Source: Pedobacter antarcticus (GTDB taxonomy: Bacteria > Bacteroidota > Bacteroidia > Sphingobacteriales > Sphingobacteriaceae). Taken from it: a stretch of 64,000 nucleotides of DNA. Of the stretch, positions 34,130 to 41,836 are shown piece by piece (position 1 is the first letter of the stretch; every line of letters begins with the position of its first letter). The position numbers and the translations under genes are program-made. The stretch lies in NCBI RefSeq assembly GCF_900112985.1, contig NZ_FONS01000003.1:310001-374000 (forward strand). The letters are read 5' to 3'. The notes below the pieces were generated by a model. That model was not told the origin of the DNA. It saw nothing but the letters and a program-made list of their open reading frames with translations, and ran no database searches.

Positions 34130-34567
34130 TTAATACCCTCTTCTGGCTCTGGTAATCTTCCTGCTGAGTATCTTATCAATACTGAAGCCTCCTGCGCCAA
34201 CAATAAGCAGTACAAGATAGGAAACCAAAAAGTGTATAGCCAGTTCTTTTTCTTTTAACCCATCATTGCCATGTGCAATAAAAATTGCGATCAGCATAGT
34301 TGTGATTAAAGGAAGCACCGCCAGTCTAGTCGCCAGGCCGAGCAAAATCAGAACAGAACAGAACACTTCAGCGAATACGGCAAGTATCAACGTCGGTTTG
34401 GCACCTATGCCGATAATATCCGGAAACTGAACCTCACCACCCGCAATCAAACTATTTAATTTAGGTATTCCGTGAGAAAGCATTAGTAATGCAAGGCTGA
34501 TTCTGAAGATCAGAAGTGCAATATCCAGACTGTTATGGTTAAAATTGGTGTTAAAGATTCTATTCAT
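34130..34567 (-). CDS. DoxX family membrane protein
   Basis: 145 residues with four membrane helices. IFRISLALLMLSHGIPKL is the conserved DoxX opening, and GLATRLAVLPLITTMLIA and KELAIHFLVSYLVLLIVG follow. DoxX-like proteins take part in quinone-linked or thiol stress responses in some bacteria; the role here is unknown. It lies 28 nt after a TetR gene, so it is probably the TetR-regulated target. Confidence 0.9.
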   Translation of the reverse strand: MNRIFNTNFNHNSLDIALLIFRISLALLMLSHGIPKLNSLIAGGEVQFPDIIGIGAKPTLILAVFAEVFCSVLILLGLATRLAVLPLITTMLIAIFIAHGNDGLKEKELAIHFLVSYLVLLIVGAGGFSIDKILSRKITRARRGY

Positions 34568-34595
34568 AGTCTAAAAATAAAAAAATAAGGCTGAA

Positions 34596-35195
34596 TTATA
34601 CTAAAGATTTGCAAAAACCAGCCATAGCATCTTGCAAAACTAGTTTTCCTTTATGATCGGGTTGACGCCCTTTATCTATCATCTGTATGGAAACTAATCC
34701 GTGAAGGATTGACCAATAGGTATGAAACTTAAGGAAGAAATCCGCTCCGGGATTTGCTGAGACCTCAAGCGCCTGCTGAATAGTAGAGATCATAATATGC
34801 GTCATTTTTTTGATCTCTTCATGCTGATTAACCATCTCACAGGCAGGAATACCTAAACCGAACATCAGCTGATAATATTCCTTATGTTCGAATGAAAAGT
34901 CCCAGTAAGCGTCAGCCATTACTTTAAGTTGTTCTTCCGGCGTCGGCACCGTCGCTCTGGCTTGCTCAAGTTTACAGGCAAGCAGCTGATAACCCTCCTT
35001 CGAAAACTCCAGAAGAATGGCTTCCTTATTTTCGAAATGATTATAAATTACCGGTATGCTGTACTCTATGGCATCAGCAATCTTTCTGATCGAAAGAGAC
35101 TGCCATCCTTCGGAAAGCACCATGTCCCAGGCAGCAGTCAGAATGCTTGATCTGAGTTCTTCTTTGTGTCTTGTTTTTCGCTCCGCTATTCCCAT
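34596..35195 (-). CDS. TetR/AcrR family transcriptional regulator
   Basis: 199 residues. The N-terminal TetR HTH reads SLSIRKIADAIEYSIPVIYNHF at about residues 37-58, and a helical ligand domain of the TetR_C type follows (HKEYYQLMFGLGIPAC, FHTYWSILHGLVSIQM). Ligand unknown. It leads the DoxX operon. The promoter overlaps an inverted repeat of GTTAAC, predicting autorepression. Confidence 0.92.
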   Translation of the reverse strand: MGIAERKTRHKEELRSSILTAAWDMVLSEGWQSLSIRKIADAIEYSIPVIYNHFENKEAILLEFSKEGYQLLACKLEQARATVPTPEEQLKVMADAYWDFSFEHKEYYQLMFGLGIPACEMVNQHEEIKKMTHIMISTIQQALEVSANPGADFFLKFHTYWSILHGLVSIQMIDKGRQPDHKGKLVLQDAMAGFCKSLV

Positions 35196-35209
35196 TGTTA
35201 AGGATTTAA

Positions 35210-35231
35210 GTTAACACCGTTAACAAACATA
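35210..35231 (-). promoter_or_regulatory. TetR promoter with operator-like GTTAAC repeat
   Basis: The minus strand reads TATGTTTG at 35231-35224 (exact TAnnTTTG). Immediately downstream, GTTAAC-N3-GTTAAC (35210-35224) forms an inverted repeat across the expected transcription start. Bound repressor would block initiation. Confidence 0.6.
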
Positions 35232-35359
35232 AAACTATTATATTTCTTTTCGGAATTCGAGAATGTATTTTGACCTGTAAACAACAAATATTAATTAAAC
35301 AGAACAAATACCTGTTTTGAATTATTTAGCATTTAATAAAATACTAAATACCCAACGAA

Positions 35360-36385
35360 ATGACAGCTACTCCTCACAAAAAATTCACTATTAAAGGTCT
35401 CTGGAAAGTTCTTAGTGACACTATCTCTGGATTTTCAGATCATAAAGTAACAAAGCTCAGCGGTTCTCTCGCCTACTACACTGTTTTTTCTATGGGCCCA
35501 CTGCTCATCCTGATTATAGCGATCGCCAGCATAGTATGGCGCAAGGAAGCAATTGAGGGTGAGGTTTATGAACAGCTTGCCGGTTATCTGGGAAAAGACA
35601 CTGCTCTGCAGTTACAGGGAACAATAAAAAGTGCGGCCATTAGTGACAAGAGTGTTCTTTCTGTTATAATCGGCGGTGCCACCTTGCTCATCGGTGCAAC
35701 AACCGTATTTGCTGAAATACAAGATTCAATAAATACGATCTGGGGATTAAAACCCAAACCAAAGAGAGGCTGGTTAAAAATGCTTCAGAATAGGTTCTTG
35801 TCATTTTCTGTTATCGTAAGCCTGGGTTTCGTCCTGCTTGTTTCACTGGCGGTCACCTCATTAATCGATGGTTTCAGTGCGAGACTGGAAAGAAACTTCA
35901 GCGAAGTATCAGTCGTTTTCTTCTATATTCTGAATCAACTGATCACACTGAGCGTGGTTACTGTTATTTTTGGGGTAATATTTAAAGTATTGCCCGATGC
36001 AGATATTAAGTGGAAAGATGTATTTTCCGGAGCACTGGTCACCGCAGTTCTATTTATGATAGGCAAATTTGCTATCTCAATTTATATCGGTAAAACTGAT
36101 GTCAGCGGAACTTATGGAACTGCAGGGTCGCTGGTTGTATTGCTGCTCTGGACCTATTATTCTTCAATTATCTTATTCTTTGGCGCAGAGTTCACCAAGG
36201 CCTATGCAATCAATTATGGTTCCGAGATTAAACCGAACCATTATGCAGTTACCACGCGTGAAATTGAGGTGGAGACTGGAAATCAATCGATCCAGGAAAA
36301 TGAAGCGAAGCCAAGCCTGCTCAAAGAAGAGAACGATAAACTTGTTGTTCATCCGGAAGATAAAAAAGATAAACCCATTACCTGA
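35360..36385 (+). CDS. YihY/BrkB family membrane protein
   Basis: 341 residues with about six membrane helices. HKVTKLSGSLAYYTVFSMGPLLILI and DVSGTYGTAGSLVVLLLWTYYSS match the two conserved regions of the YihY (formerly ribonuclease BN/BrkB) family. FGAEFTKAYA closes the core. A charged cytoplasmic tail of about 60 residues follows. Family members are inner-membrane proteins of uncertain function; the old RNase BN assignment is wrong. Single gene with a terminator at 36415-36441. Confidence 0.92.
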   Translation: MTATPHKKFTIKGLWKVLSDTISGFSDHKVTKLSGSLAYYTVFSMGPLLILIIAIASIVWRKEAIEGEVYEQLAGYLGKDTALQLQGTIKSAAISDKSVLSVIIGGATLLIGATTVFAEIQDSINTIWGLKPKPKRGWLKMLQNRFLSFSVIVSLGFVLLVSLAVTSLIDGFSARLERNFSEVSVVFFYILNQLITLSVVTVIFGVIFKVLPDADIKWKDVFSGALVTAVLFMIGKFAISIYIGKTDVSGTYGTAGSLVVLLLWTYYSSIILFFGAEFTKAYAINYGSEIKPNHYAVTTREIEVETGNQSIQENEAKPSLLKEENDKLVVHPEDKKDKPIT

Positions 36386-36414
36386 GAAGGTCATGGAAAT
36401 TCATTAATAACAAA

Positions 36415-36441
36415 AAAGGCCTCATTTAAAACGAGGCCTTT
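36415..36441. terminator. Bidirectional terminator
   Basis: A 9-bp stem (AAAGGCCTC / GAGGCCTTT) with a 9-nt loop and A/T runs on both sides separates two convergent genes. Confidence 0.8.
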
Positions 36442-36447
36442 AATAAT

Positions 36448-36894
36448 TTAGGCTGTTTCCAGCTTTACAATATTCCTGTAAGGGAATGAATTGAAAATAT
36501 GACGTCTGGCGAAGCGGCCAGGAGAATCTGCATTAACTAATTTAACATAAATCGCCTTAGGCACTTCGAAGTATTCATAAGCACTACCATCCAGGAAGTG
36601 AACAGTTAATACCAGGCCAGCCCAGTTATAGTCTGCAATTCCGCAAGATGAAATCGTATTGGTATATTCTTCAATAAAACCTTCTAATGTTTCCGGTGCG
36701 ATACTTACCAGAAAATGGTATGCTTCAATAATTTCTTTACTTTTTACTTCAGCTGCTGTTTTGGCTTCGTCGCTTTCCTGAAATTTATCCGGATGATATT
36801 CCTTCATTAAATTTCTGTAAATCGTTTTTAATTCTTTAAGCTCGGCATCTTTTTGTACTCCCAGCAACTTTCTGTAATCTACAATCTTCTTCAT
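36448..36894 (-). CDS. J-domain plus KTSC domain protein
   Basis: 148 residues. The N-terminal ~65 residues form a DnaJ-type J domain (DYRKLLGVQKDAELKELK, then YHPDKF with the HPD motif), which stimulates Hsp70 ATPase. The C-terminal ~65 residues are a KTSC domain (GLVLTVHFLDGSAYEYFEVP, ADSPGRFARRHI), a small domain found with nucleic-acid or translation proteins. No Gly/Phe or zinc-finger region is present, so it is a co-chaperone-like adaptor rather than full DnaJ. A TACCTTTG -7 element is at 36971-36978 on the minus strand. Confidence 0.88.
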   Translation of the reverse strand: MKKIVDYRKLLGVQKDAELKELKTIYRNLMKEYHPDKFQESDEAKTAAEVKSKEIIEAYHFLVSIAPETLEGFIEEYTNTISSCGIADYNWAGLVLTVHFLDGSAYEYFEVPKAIYVKLVNADSPGRFARRHIFNSFPYRNIVKLETA

Positions 36895-36970
36895 AAAATT
36901 CTTTGTGTATTTGTTTGTGATTAACAGACTGAATAACAGGATTGAGCTGCGCCACAGGCAAACATTTTCG

Positions 36971-36978
36971 CAAAGGTA
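36971..36978 (-). promoter_or_regulatory. -7 element of the J-domain/KTSC gene
   Basis: The minus strand reads TACCTTTG, an exact TAnnTTTG, giving a leader of about 70 nt. Confidence 0.55.
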
Positions 36979-37021
36979 CTATTTTTAAAATAATTTTTAG
37001 GTTAAGGAGTGATTAGCTTTA

Positions 37022-37068
37022 TGTAATCATATTTTAATGTCGTTTTAATTTGCCTTTTTATAGATTTA
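37022..37068 (+). promoter_or_regulatory. 11-bp-spaced TTTAAT array and -7 element before tatA
   Basis: Hexamers start at 37022 (TGTAAT), 37033 (TTTAAT) and 37044 (TTTAAT), exactly 11 bp apart. TAGATTTA (37061-37068, 7 of 8 to TAnnTTTG if the n positions count as matches) follows 17 bp after the last one. This fits tandem binding by an OmpR-type regulator, possibly the one encoded at 37298. Confidence 0.55.
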
Positions 37069-37093
37069 CCGCCTCATTAAAAACGGAAGAGAA

Positions 37094-37255
37094 ATGATAA
37101 ATACAACATTACTTGCTGCATTGGGCACACCAGAAATTTTAGTTATTCTGGTGGTAATTATGTTATTGTTTGGCGGAAAAAAAATACCAGAACTGATGAA
37201 AGGACTAGGTCAGGGTATCAAAGAATTTAAAGACGGGCAAAACGGGAAAGAATAG
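37094..37255 (+). CDS. tatA: Sec-independent translocase protein TatA/E-like
   Basis: 53 residues. One N-terminal helix ([20 protein letters not shown]) leads to the amphipathic segment [20 protein letters not shown], with the FGxKKIPEL signature of TatA. Pores of TatA oligomers carry folded proteins across the inner membrane together with TatC, which is not in this window. It lies 42 bp before a response regulator gene on the same strand and may share its transcript. It could be a second tatA copy. Confidence 0.93.
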   Translation: MINTTLLAALGTPEILVILVVIMLLFGGKKIPELMKGLGQGIKEFKDGQNGKE

Positions 37256-37297
37256 TTCCGGCGGATCTTTATCTTTGTATAAATCAATCGAATTGGT

Positions 37298-37975
37298 ATG
37301 TACAGAATAGGGATTGCAGAAGATGACATTAAAATAGCTTCGCTGATTAAATCGGGTCTGGAAGAACATGACTATTCTGTTGAAACTTTCCCCGATGGAA
37401 TTACTGCTCTCCAGGCTTTTCTGGAAGAAGAGTTCGATCTGATCATTCTGGACGTGATGATGCCGGGTATGAACGGAATGGAGATTTGCCGTAGACTCAG
37501 GAAAGTGAATACAGATGTTCCGGTAATGCTGCTGACGGCTCTTGGGACGGTTGACGATAAAGTTGCCGGATTGGAAACCGGAGCAGATGATTATCTGGCT
37601 AAACCTTTTCATTTCCGGGAGTTGCTTGCCAGAATCTCTGCCCTGCTCAGAAGAAAAAAATCTGCAGAACCGAAAAAGGCTACTAAATTAAGTTTCGAAG
37701 ATATCGAGCTGGATCTGGACAGTAAAACTGTACAACGTTCTGGTACGGATATCAGACTAACAGCCAAAGAGTTCGTCCTATTGGAATTATTCCTTAGGAA
37801 TACCAATAAACTATTGTCCAGACAATACATTGCAGAAAATGCCTGGGATATCAATTTTGATACCGGCACGAATGTTATCGACGTCTATGTGAATTTCCTT
37901 CGGAATAAAATAGATAAAGGATTTGAAAGGAAACTGATTCATACCAAAATAGGTATGGGTTATATAATGAAATAA
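37298..37975 (+). CDS. OmpR-family response regulator next to the metal efflux operon
   Basis: 225 residues. The receiver has Asp52 (LIILDVMMPGMNG) and Lys in DDYLAKPF. The C-terminal winged helix of OmpR type ends TNVIDVYVNFLRNKIDKGF, then KIGMGYIMK. It is similar throughout to the regulator encoded at 50305, so the two are probably paralogues with related DNA targets. With the adjacent kinase and efflux genes it is likely a CusR/CopR-type metal-response regulator. This is contextual inference. Confidence 0.93.
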   Translation: MYRIGIAEDDIKIASLIKSGLEEHDYSVETFPDGITALQAFLEEEFDLIILDVMMPGMNGMEICRRLRKVNTDVPVMLLTALGTVDDKVAGLETGADDYLAKPFHFRELLARISALLRRKKSAEPKKATKLSFEDIELDLDSKTVQRSGTDIRLTAKEFVLLELFLRNTNKLLSRQYIAENAWDINFDTGTNVIDVYVNFLRNKIDKGFERKLIHTKIGMGYIMK

Positions 37976-37980
37976 AGCTG

Positions 37981-39342
37981 ATGAAAATCAAAGACCGCCT
38001 GGGACTCTATTTCACGCTGATCAGCACATTAACATTATTAGGAGTTCTGACAGTAGTCTATTTCACTTTTCTAAAGGTGATGGAGGCCGAATTCTATGAC
38101 CGGCTGACTGACCGGACCATGGTTACCGCCAAACTCTATCTAGAAGCAGATGAAATTTCCAGCGACGCTTTAGATAAAGTCCGTGAAAAATACCTGGAAA
38201 GCCTCAACAGTGAAGTAATCAGGATCTATAATGACCGTAATAGCGCTTCTTTTATTGGTGATGACGAACAGTTCTGGACCAACAATATCATTAATAAAGT
38301 CCGTAAAGCAGGAAAGCTTAGATTTAAAGAAGGTGATCGTCAGGTTGTGGGTATTTTTTATAAAGATAACCAGGGAGATTTCGTAATTCTGGCGTCTGCC
38401 ATTGACAAGGGCACCGCTATGCGCATTTCAAAACTGCTGAAAGTGATGATCGTTGTGTTCATCATTATTTTTATAGTGTTGCTGTTTTGCGGTCGCTGGA
38501 TTGCTAAAAGAATGCTTAGCCCGCTGACTATATTTATGGAGCAGGTGAAAATGATTAAATCTAATAATTTGCATTACCGGGTGGCTGAAGGCAGGAATAA
38601 TGACGAGATCACTTTACTCGCCAGAAGTTTTAACAATCTTATGGAACATCTGGAGCACTCCTTTATCCTGCAAAAAACGTTTGTCGCAAATGCCTCCCAT
38701 GAATTGAGAACGCCTGTAACGAGAATGGTAATCAGTGCAGAACTGGCTCTCAGCCGGGAAAGGGATATTCCTGCTTATAAAGGCACTTTGAATTCGGTAC
38801 TGGAGGATGCGGAGAAACTTGACCAGATAATCACAGCACTGCTCAAACTCGCTCAGGCAGATCTGGAATACAGTGCCGCATTAAAGGAAGATGTGCGTAT
38901 AGACGAACTCCTCTGGCAACTACAATCAGAATGGAACGAGCGCAAGGGAAACGGAAGCCTTCAGATTGAGATGATCAATATGCCGGACACTGTAGAACCA
39001 CTTACAGTCAACGCCAGCTATACTTTATTACAGATCGCGCTGGACAATATCATAGGAAATGCTTTTAAATTCTCAGCGGATAAAACCGTCACCTGTATTA
39101 TGGAGGTTAGTCCAGCCGGCATCAAACTGGTAATCAGCGATAAGGGGATGGGAATTTCATTAGAGATCTTACCCGAAATTTTTAAACCATTTTACACCAA
39201 CAGTGGTAAAAGCGGTCAGGAAGGACATGGCATGGGCTTATATCTGGCGCACAAAATTATTACTCTTTTCGGGGGAACTATCACTGCTTCGTCAAATCCG
39301 GGACAAGGAACTTCCTTCACAGTTACATTTCCTGCATTTTAA
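37981..39342 (+). CDS. Membrane sensor histidine kinase (metal-response type)
   Basis: 453 residues. Two membrane helices (about 10-30 and 153-175) bracket a ~120-residue periplasmic sensor domain, then HAMP, HisKA (FVANASHELRTPVTRMVIS) and HATPase (IALDNIIGNAFKFS, SDKGMGIS, GHGMGLYLA). It lies 5 nt after its regulator gene and immediately before the TolC/RND operon, as CusS is beside cusCBA. The signal is unknown but a metal ion is the reasonable guess. Its stop codon lies inside the 11-bp repeat array that precedes the efflux operon. Confidence 0.93.
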   Translation: MKIKDRLGLYFTLISTLTLLGVLTVVYFTFLKVMEAEFYDRLTDRTMVTAKLYLEADEISSDALDKVREKYLESLNSEVIRIYNDRNSASFIGDDEQFWTNNIINKVRKAGKLRFKEGDRQVVGIFYKDNQGDFVILASAIDKGTAMRISKLLKVMIVVFIIIFIVLLFCGRWIAKRMLSPLTIFMEQVKMIKSNNLHYRVAEGRNNDEITLLARSFNNLMEHLEHSFILQKTFVANASHELRTPVTRMVISAELALSRERDIPAYKGTLNSVLEDAEKLDQIITALLKLAQADLEYSAALKEDVRIDELLWQLQSEWNERKGNGSLQIEMINMPDTVEPLTVNASYTLLQIALDNIIGNAFKFSADKTVTCIMEVSPAGIKLVISDKGMGISLEILPEIFKPFYTNSGKSGQEGHGMGLYLAHKIITLFGGTITASSNPGQGTSFTVTFPAF

Positions 39343-39394
39343 TCTCGTTTTAATCTCACTTTAATTCCCCTTTAATGTACTGCGGATAGCTTTG
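39338..39394 (+). promoter_or_regulatory. Four TTTAAT repeats at 11-bp period and -7 element of the efflux operon
   Basis: TTTAAT is exact at 39338, 39349, 39360 and 39371, each 11 bp apart. TAGCTTTG (39387-39394) is an exact TAnnTTTG, 16 bp after the start of the last hexamer. The array covers about -60 to -22 and the first copy overlaps the kinase stop codon. Confidence 0.75.
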
Positions 39395-39411
39395 TTCAAA
39401 CTAACAAAGAA

Positions 39412-40704
39412 ATGATATCCAATCTGGTTAAAATCTATACTTTGTGTGCCGGGCTACTCCTGCAGGGTGCATCCCTGCGGGCTGGCACACCTATAGTAAC
39501 CGACACGCTCCATCTTACACTGCCACAGGCAGAAAAACAATTTCTCGAATCCAACCTTCAACTTATCTCCCAGCATTATCAGACCGATCAGGCGAAGACA
39601 GACATTATCACTGCCCGGCTGTTTGATAACCCCGAGTTCAGTTTTGAGAATCAACTATACAACCCACAGACCAAGCGTTTTTTTGAGACCTCAAAAACCA
39701 ATGGACAATACCAGGCTTCAATCTCACAGCTGATTAAATTAGCAGGAAAAAGAAACAAAAATATTCAGCTTGCCCAAACAGGTGTAAAACTCGCAGAATA
39801 TGAATACTTTGATCTGCTCCGAACCTTACGTTATAAACTGCGTACGGACTTTTACAAGACCTATTATGACCAGCAATCTGCCAAACTTTATGCCAGGCAG
39901 ATCGCATCCCTTGAACAGCTAACAAATGTATCCGAACAACAACTAAAATCTGGCAATATAGCTGTCAAAGATGTGATCCGGATTAAATCTCTCCTTTACA
40001 GTCTCCAATCCGAATTTAATGCACTGCAAAATGGAATTGCCGATACAGAAAGTGAGTTAAAAATCATGACTGGCATTAATGCGGAAGCTGTTATACAACT
40101 GATTATGGATCCCGCTGCCGAACAAACTTATCAGCCACAGCAGACTGTGTATATACATCTGCTGGATTCTGCCATGGTGAACCGCGCAGATTTAAAACTT
40201 AGTCAGACAGGCATCAGTTACGCAGAACAAAATTTGAGGCTACAAAAAGCCAATGCTGTACCTGATGTAGCTGTATCTCTGGTTTATGATCTGAAATCCT
40301 CGTATCCGGACAATTATACCGGCTTGGGTATACATGTTCCCCTTCCCCTTTTTAACCGGAATCAAGGCGAAATTAAAAAAGCAAAGATTGCGATAGACGC
40401 AGGCAAAAATCAGCTTAAACAACAGCAGCTTACTTTGGAGAATGAAGTATTCAATAGTTATTCCGCAGCCTTAAGAACAGAAAAACTTTACACCGGGATA
40501 GACAAATCTTTTAGTACAGACTTTGACAAACTCATCACAGAAGTGATTAAAAATTTCAAAAACAGGAATCTCAGCCTACTGGAGTTTATGGACTTCTACG
40601 AGTCCTATAAAGCTGCCACCTTGCAAATGAATGCACTTAGATACCAGCGCATGGATGACAAGGAAGAAATCAATTACGTTACCGGCTCTCAAATATTCAA
40701 CTAA
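39412..40704 (+). CDS. TolC-family outer-membrane factor of a metal efflux pump
   Basis: 430 residues with a signal peptide (ends near ASLRAG). Two long helical repeats of the OEP type are present (LHLTLPQAEKQFLESNLQLI and, later, MVNRADLKLSQTGISYAEQNL), with VPLPLFNRNQGEIKKAKIAI before the second coiled hairpin. It would form the outer-membrane exit duct of the CusCBA/CzcCBA-like pump encoded by the next two genes. It is the first gene of the operon, 1 nt before the adaptor gene. Confidence 0.92.
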   Translation: MISNLVKIYTLCAGLLLQGASLRAGTPIVTDTLHLTLPQAEKQFLESNLQLISQHYQTDQAKTDIITARLFDNPEFSFENQLYNPQTKRFFETSKTNGQYQASISQLIKLAGKRNKNIQLAQTGVKLAEYEYFDLLRTLRYKLRTDFYKTYYDQQSAKLYARQIASLEQLTNVSEQQLKSGNIAVKDVIRIKSLLYSLQSEFNALQNGIADTESELKIMTGINAEAVIQLIMDPAAEQTYQPQQTVYIHLLDSAMVNRADLKLSQTGISYAEQNLRLQKANAVPDVAVSLVYDLKSSYPDNYTGLGIHVPLPLFNRNQGEIKKAKIAIDAGKNQLKQQQLTLENEVFNSYSAALRTEKLYTGIDKSFSTDFDKLITEVIKNFKNRNLSLLEFMDFYESYKAATLQMNALRYQRMDDKEEINYVTGSQIFN

Positions 40705-40705
40705 T

Positions 40706-41812
40706 ATGACCACTATTCAGATTAAACGCCTCAGCAATATGCTGGCTATTTTATTTGCCGTCAGCGTGCTTTTTTGCAGCTGTTCAGAGCAGGAAAAAGA
40801 AAAACCAAAAGAATTAAAATTCGAATTAACAGACTCCCTGATCAGCAGGCTTAAAATAGATACAGTCGGAGATCCGAACGGAGAAACCCAGCTCAGCTTT
40901 TCGGCAAAGATTACCCCGAACGAAGAAACAACTGCACGCATTTTTCCAATGGTTAGTGGAAATGTTCGTTCTGTGCCCGTAAGATTGGGCGACAGGGTCT
41001 CCGCAGGACAGGTTCTGGCGGTTATGGGTAGTCCGGAGATGGCCGGTTACGATAAAGAAGCGATCAGTTCTTCAGCGGAATTGCAAACAGCGTCAAGGAA
41101 TGTGAAACAGGCGGAAGAAATGTACAAAAGCGGACTGGGTTCTGCGCGTGAGCTCGAAGAAGCCAGGAACGATTTTTTATCTAAACAGGCAGAGAGCACC
41201 AGAAGTAAGGCCGTATTACGTCTTAATGGCGGTGGTACGAACGGCAGTTATATTATCAAATCTCCGGTATCCGGTTTCATCATTGAAAAAAACGTAAACA
41301 ATAACATGCAGCTCAGACAGGATCACAGCACAAGTCTGTTTACAGTAGCAGACCTGAGTCAGGTCTGGGGAATCATTAATATTTATGAGTCTGACATTGC
41401 CAGTATTAAAGAGGGAGATGAAGTTAAGATCTCTATCCTCTCCTACCCGGATAAAATTTTTACAGGAAAAATCAATAAGATTTACAATGTCCTGGACGAA
41501 GACAGTAAGGTTATGAATGCCAGGGTTATAATTCCGAATCCAGGTTTTCTGCTCAAGCCAGGTATGATGGCGACCGTACAAGTCTCTGCAAAAAATGATA
41601 TCAGCCTGCCAGCCATAAAAGCAAACAATATCATATTTGATGAGAACAAAAACTACGTGCTGGTACTGGATAAGCAAAAGAAAATCCGCATTCAGGAAAT
41701 TCAGCTGGAACGCAAATCCGGAGAAATGGCTTATATCAGCAAGGGTCTGAAGGCTGGAGACCGTATCGTTGCCTCCAAACAAGTATTTCTTTACGAGAGC
41801 CTGAAAGATTAG
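40706..41812 (+). CDS. RND efflux periplasmic adaptor (CusB/CzcB type)
   Basis: 368 residues from the ATG at 40706, which gives a lipoprotein signal (AILFAVSVLFCSCSEQ). The order is: beta-barrel start (LSFSAKITPNEETTARIFP), lipoyl half (RVSAGQVLAVMGSPEMAGYD), helical hairpin (about 110-160), second lipoyl half (YIIKSPVSGFIIEKNVN), beta barrel and membrane-proximal domain. It links the RND pump to TolC. No His-rich metal-binding N-terminus, so the metal cannot be told. Confidence 0.93.
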   Translation: MTTIQIKRLSNMLAILFAVSVLFCSCSEQEKEKPKELKFELTDSLISRLKIDTVGDPNGETQLSFSAKITPNEETTARIFPMVSGNVRSVPVRLGDRVSAGQVLAVMGSPEMAGYDKEAISSSAELQTASRNVKQAEEMYKSGLGSARELEEARNDFLSKQAESTRSKAVLRLNGGGTNGSYIIKSPVSGFIIEKNVNNNMQLRQDHSTSLFTVADLSQVWGIINIYESDIASIKEGDEVKISILSYPDKIFTGKINKIYNVLDEDSKVMNARVIIPNPGFLLKPGMMATVQVSAKNDISLPAIKANNIIFDENKNYVLVLDKQKKIRIQEIQLERKSGEMAYISKGLKAGDRIVASKQVFLYESLKD

Positions 41813-41836
41813 TCTGCTCCATTTAATCAAAAGATA

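Noticed and set aside
39338-39376. Short CRISPR-like or satellite repeat
   Set aside because: The units are 6 bp at 11-bp period, sit precisely upstream of a -7 element and recur in two other promoters, so binding sites for a regulator explain them better.
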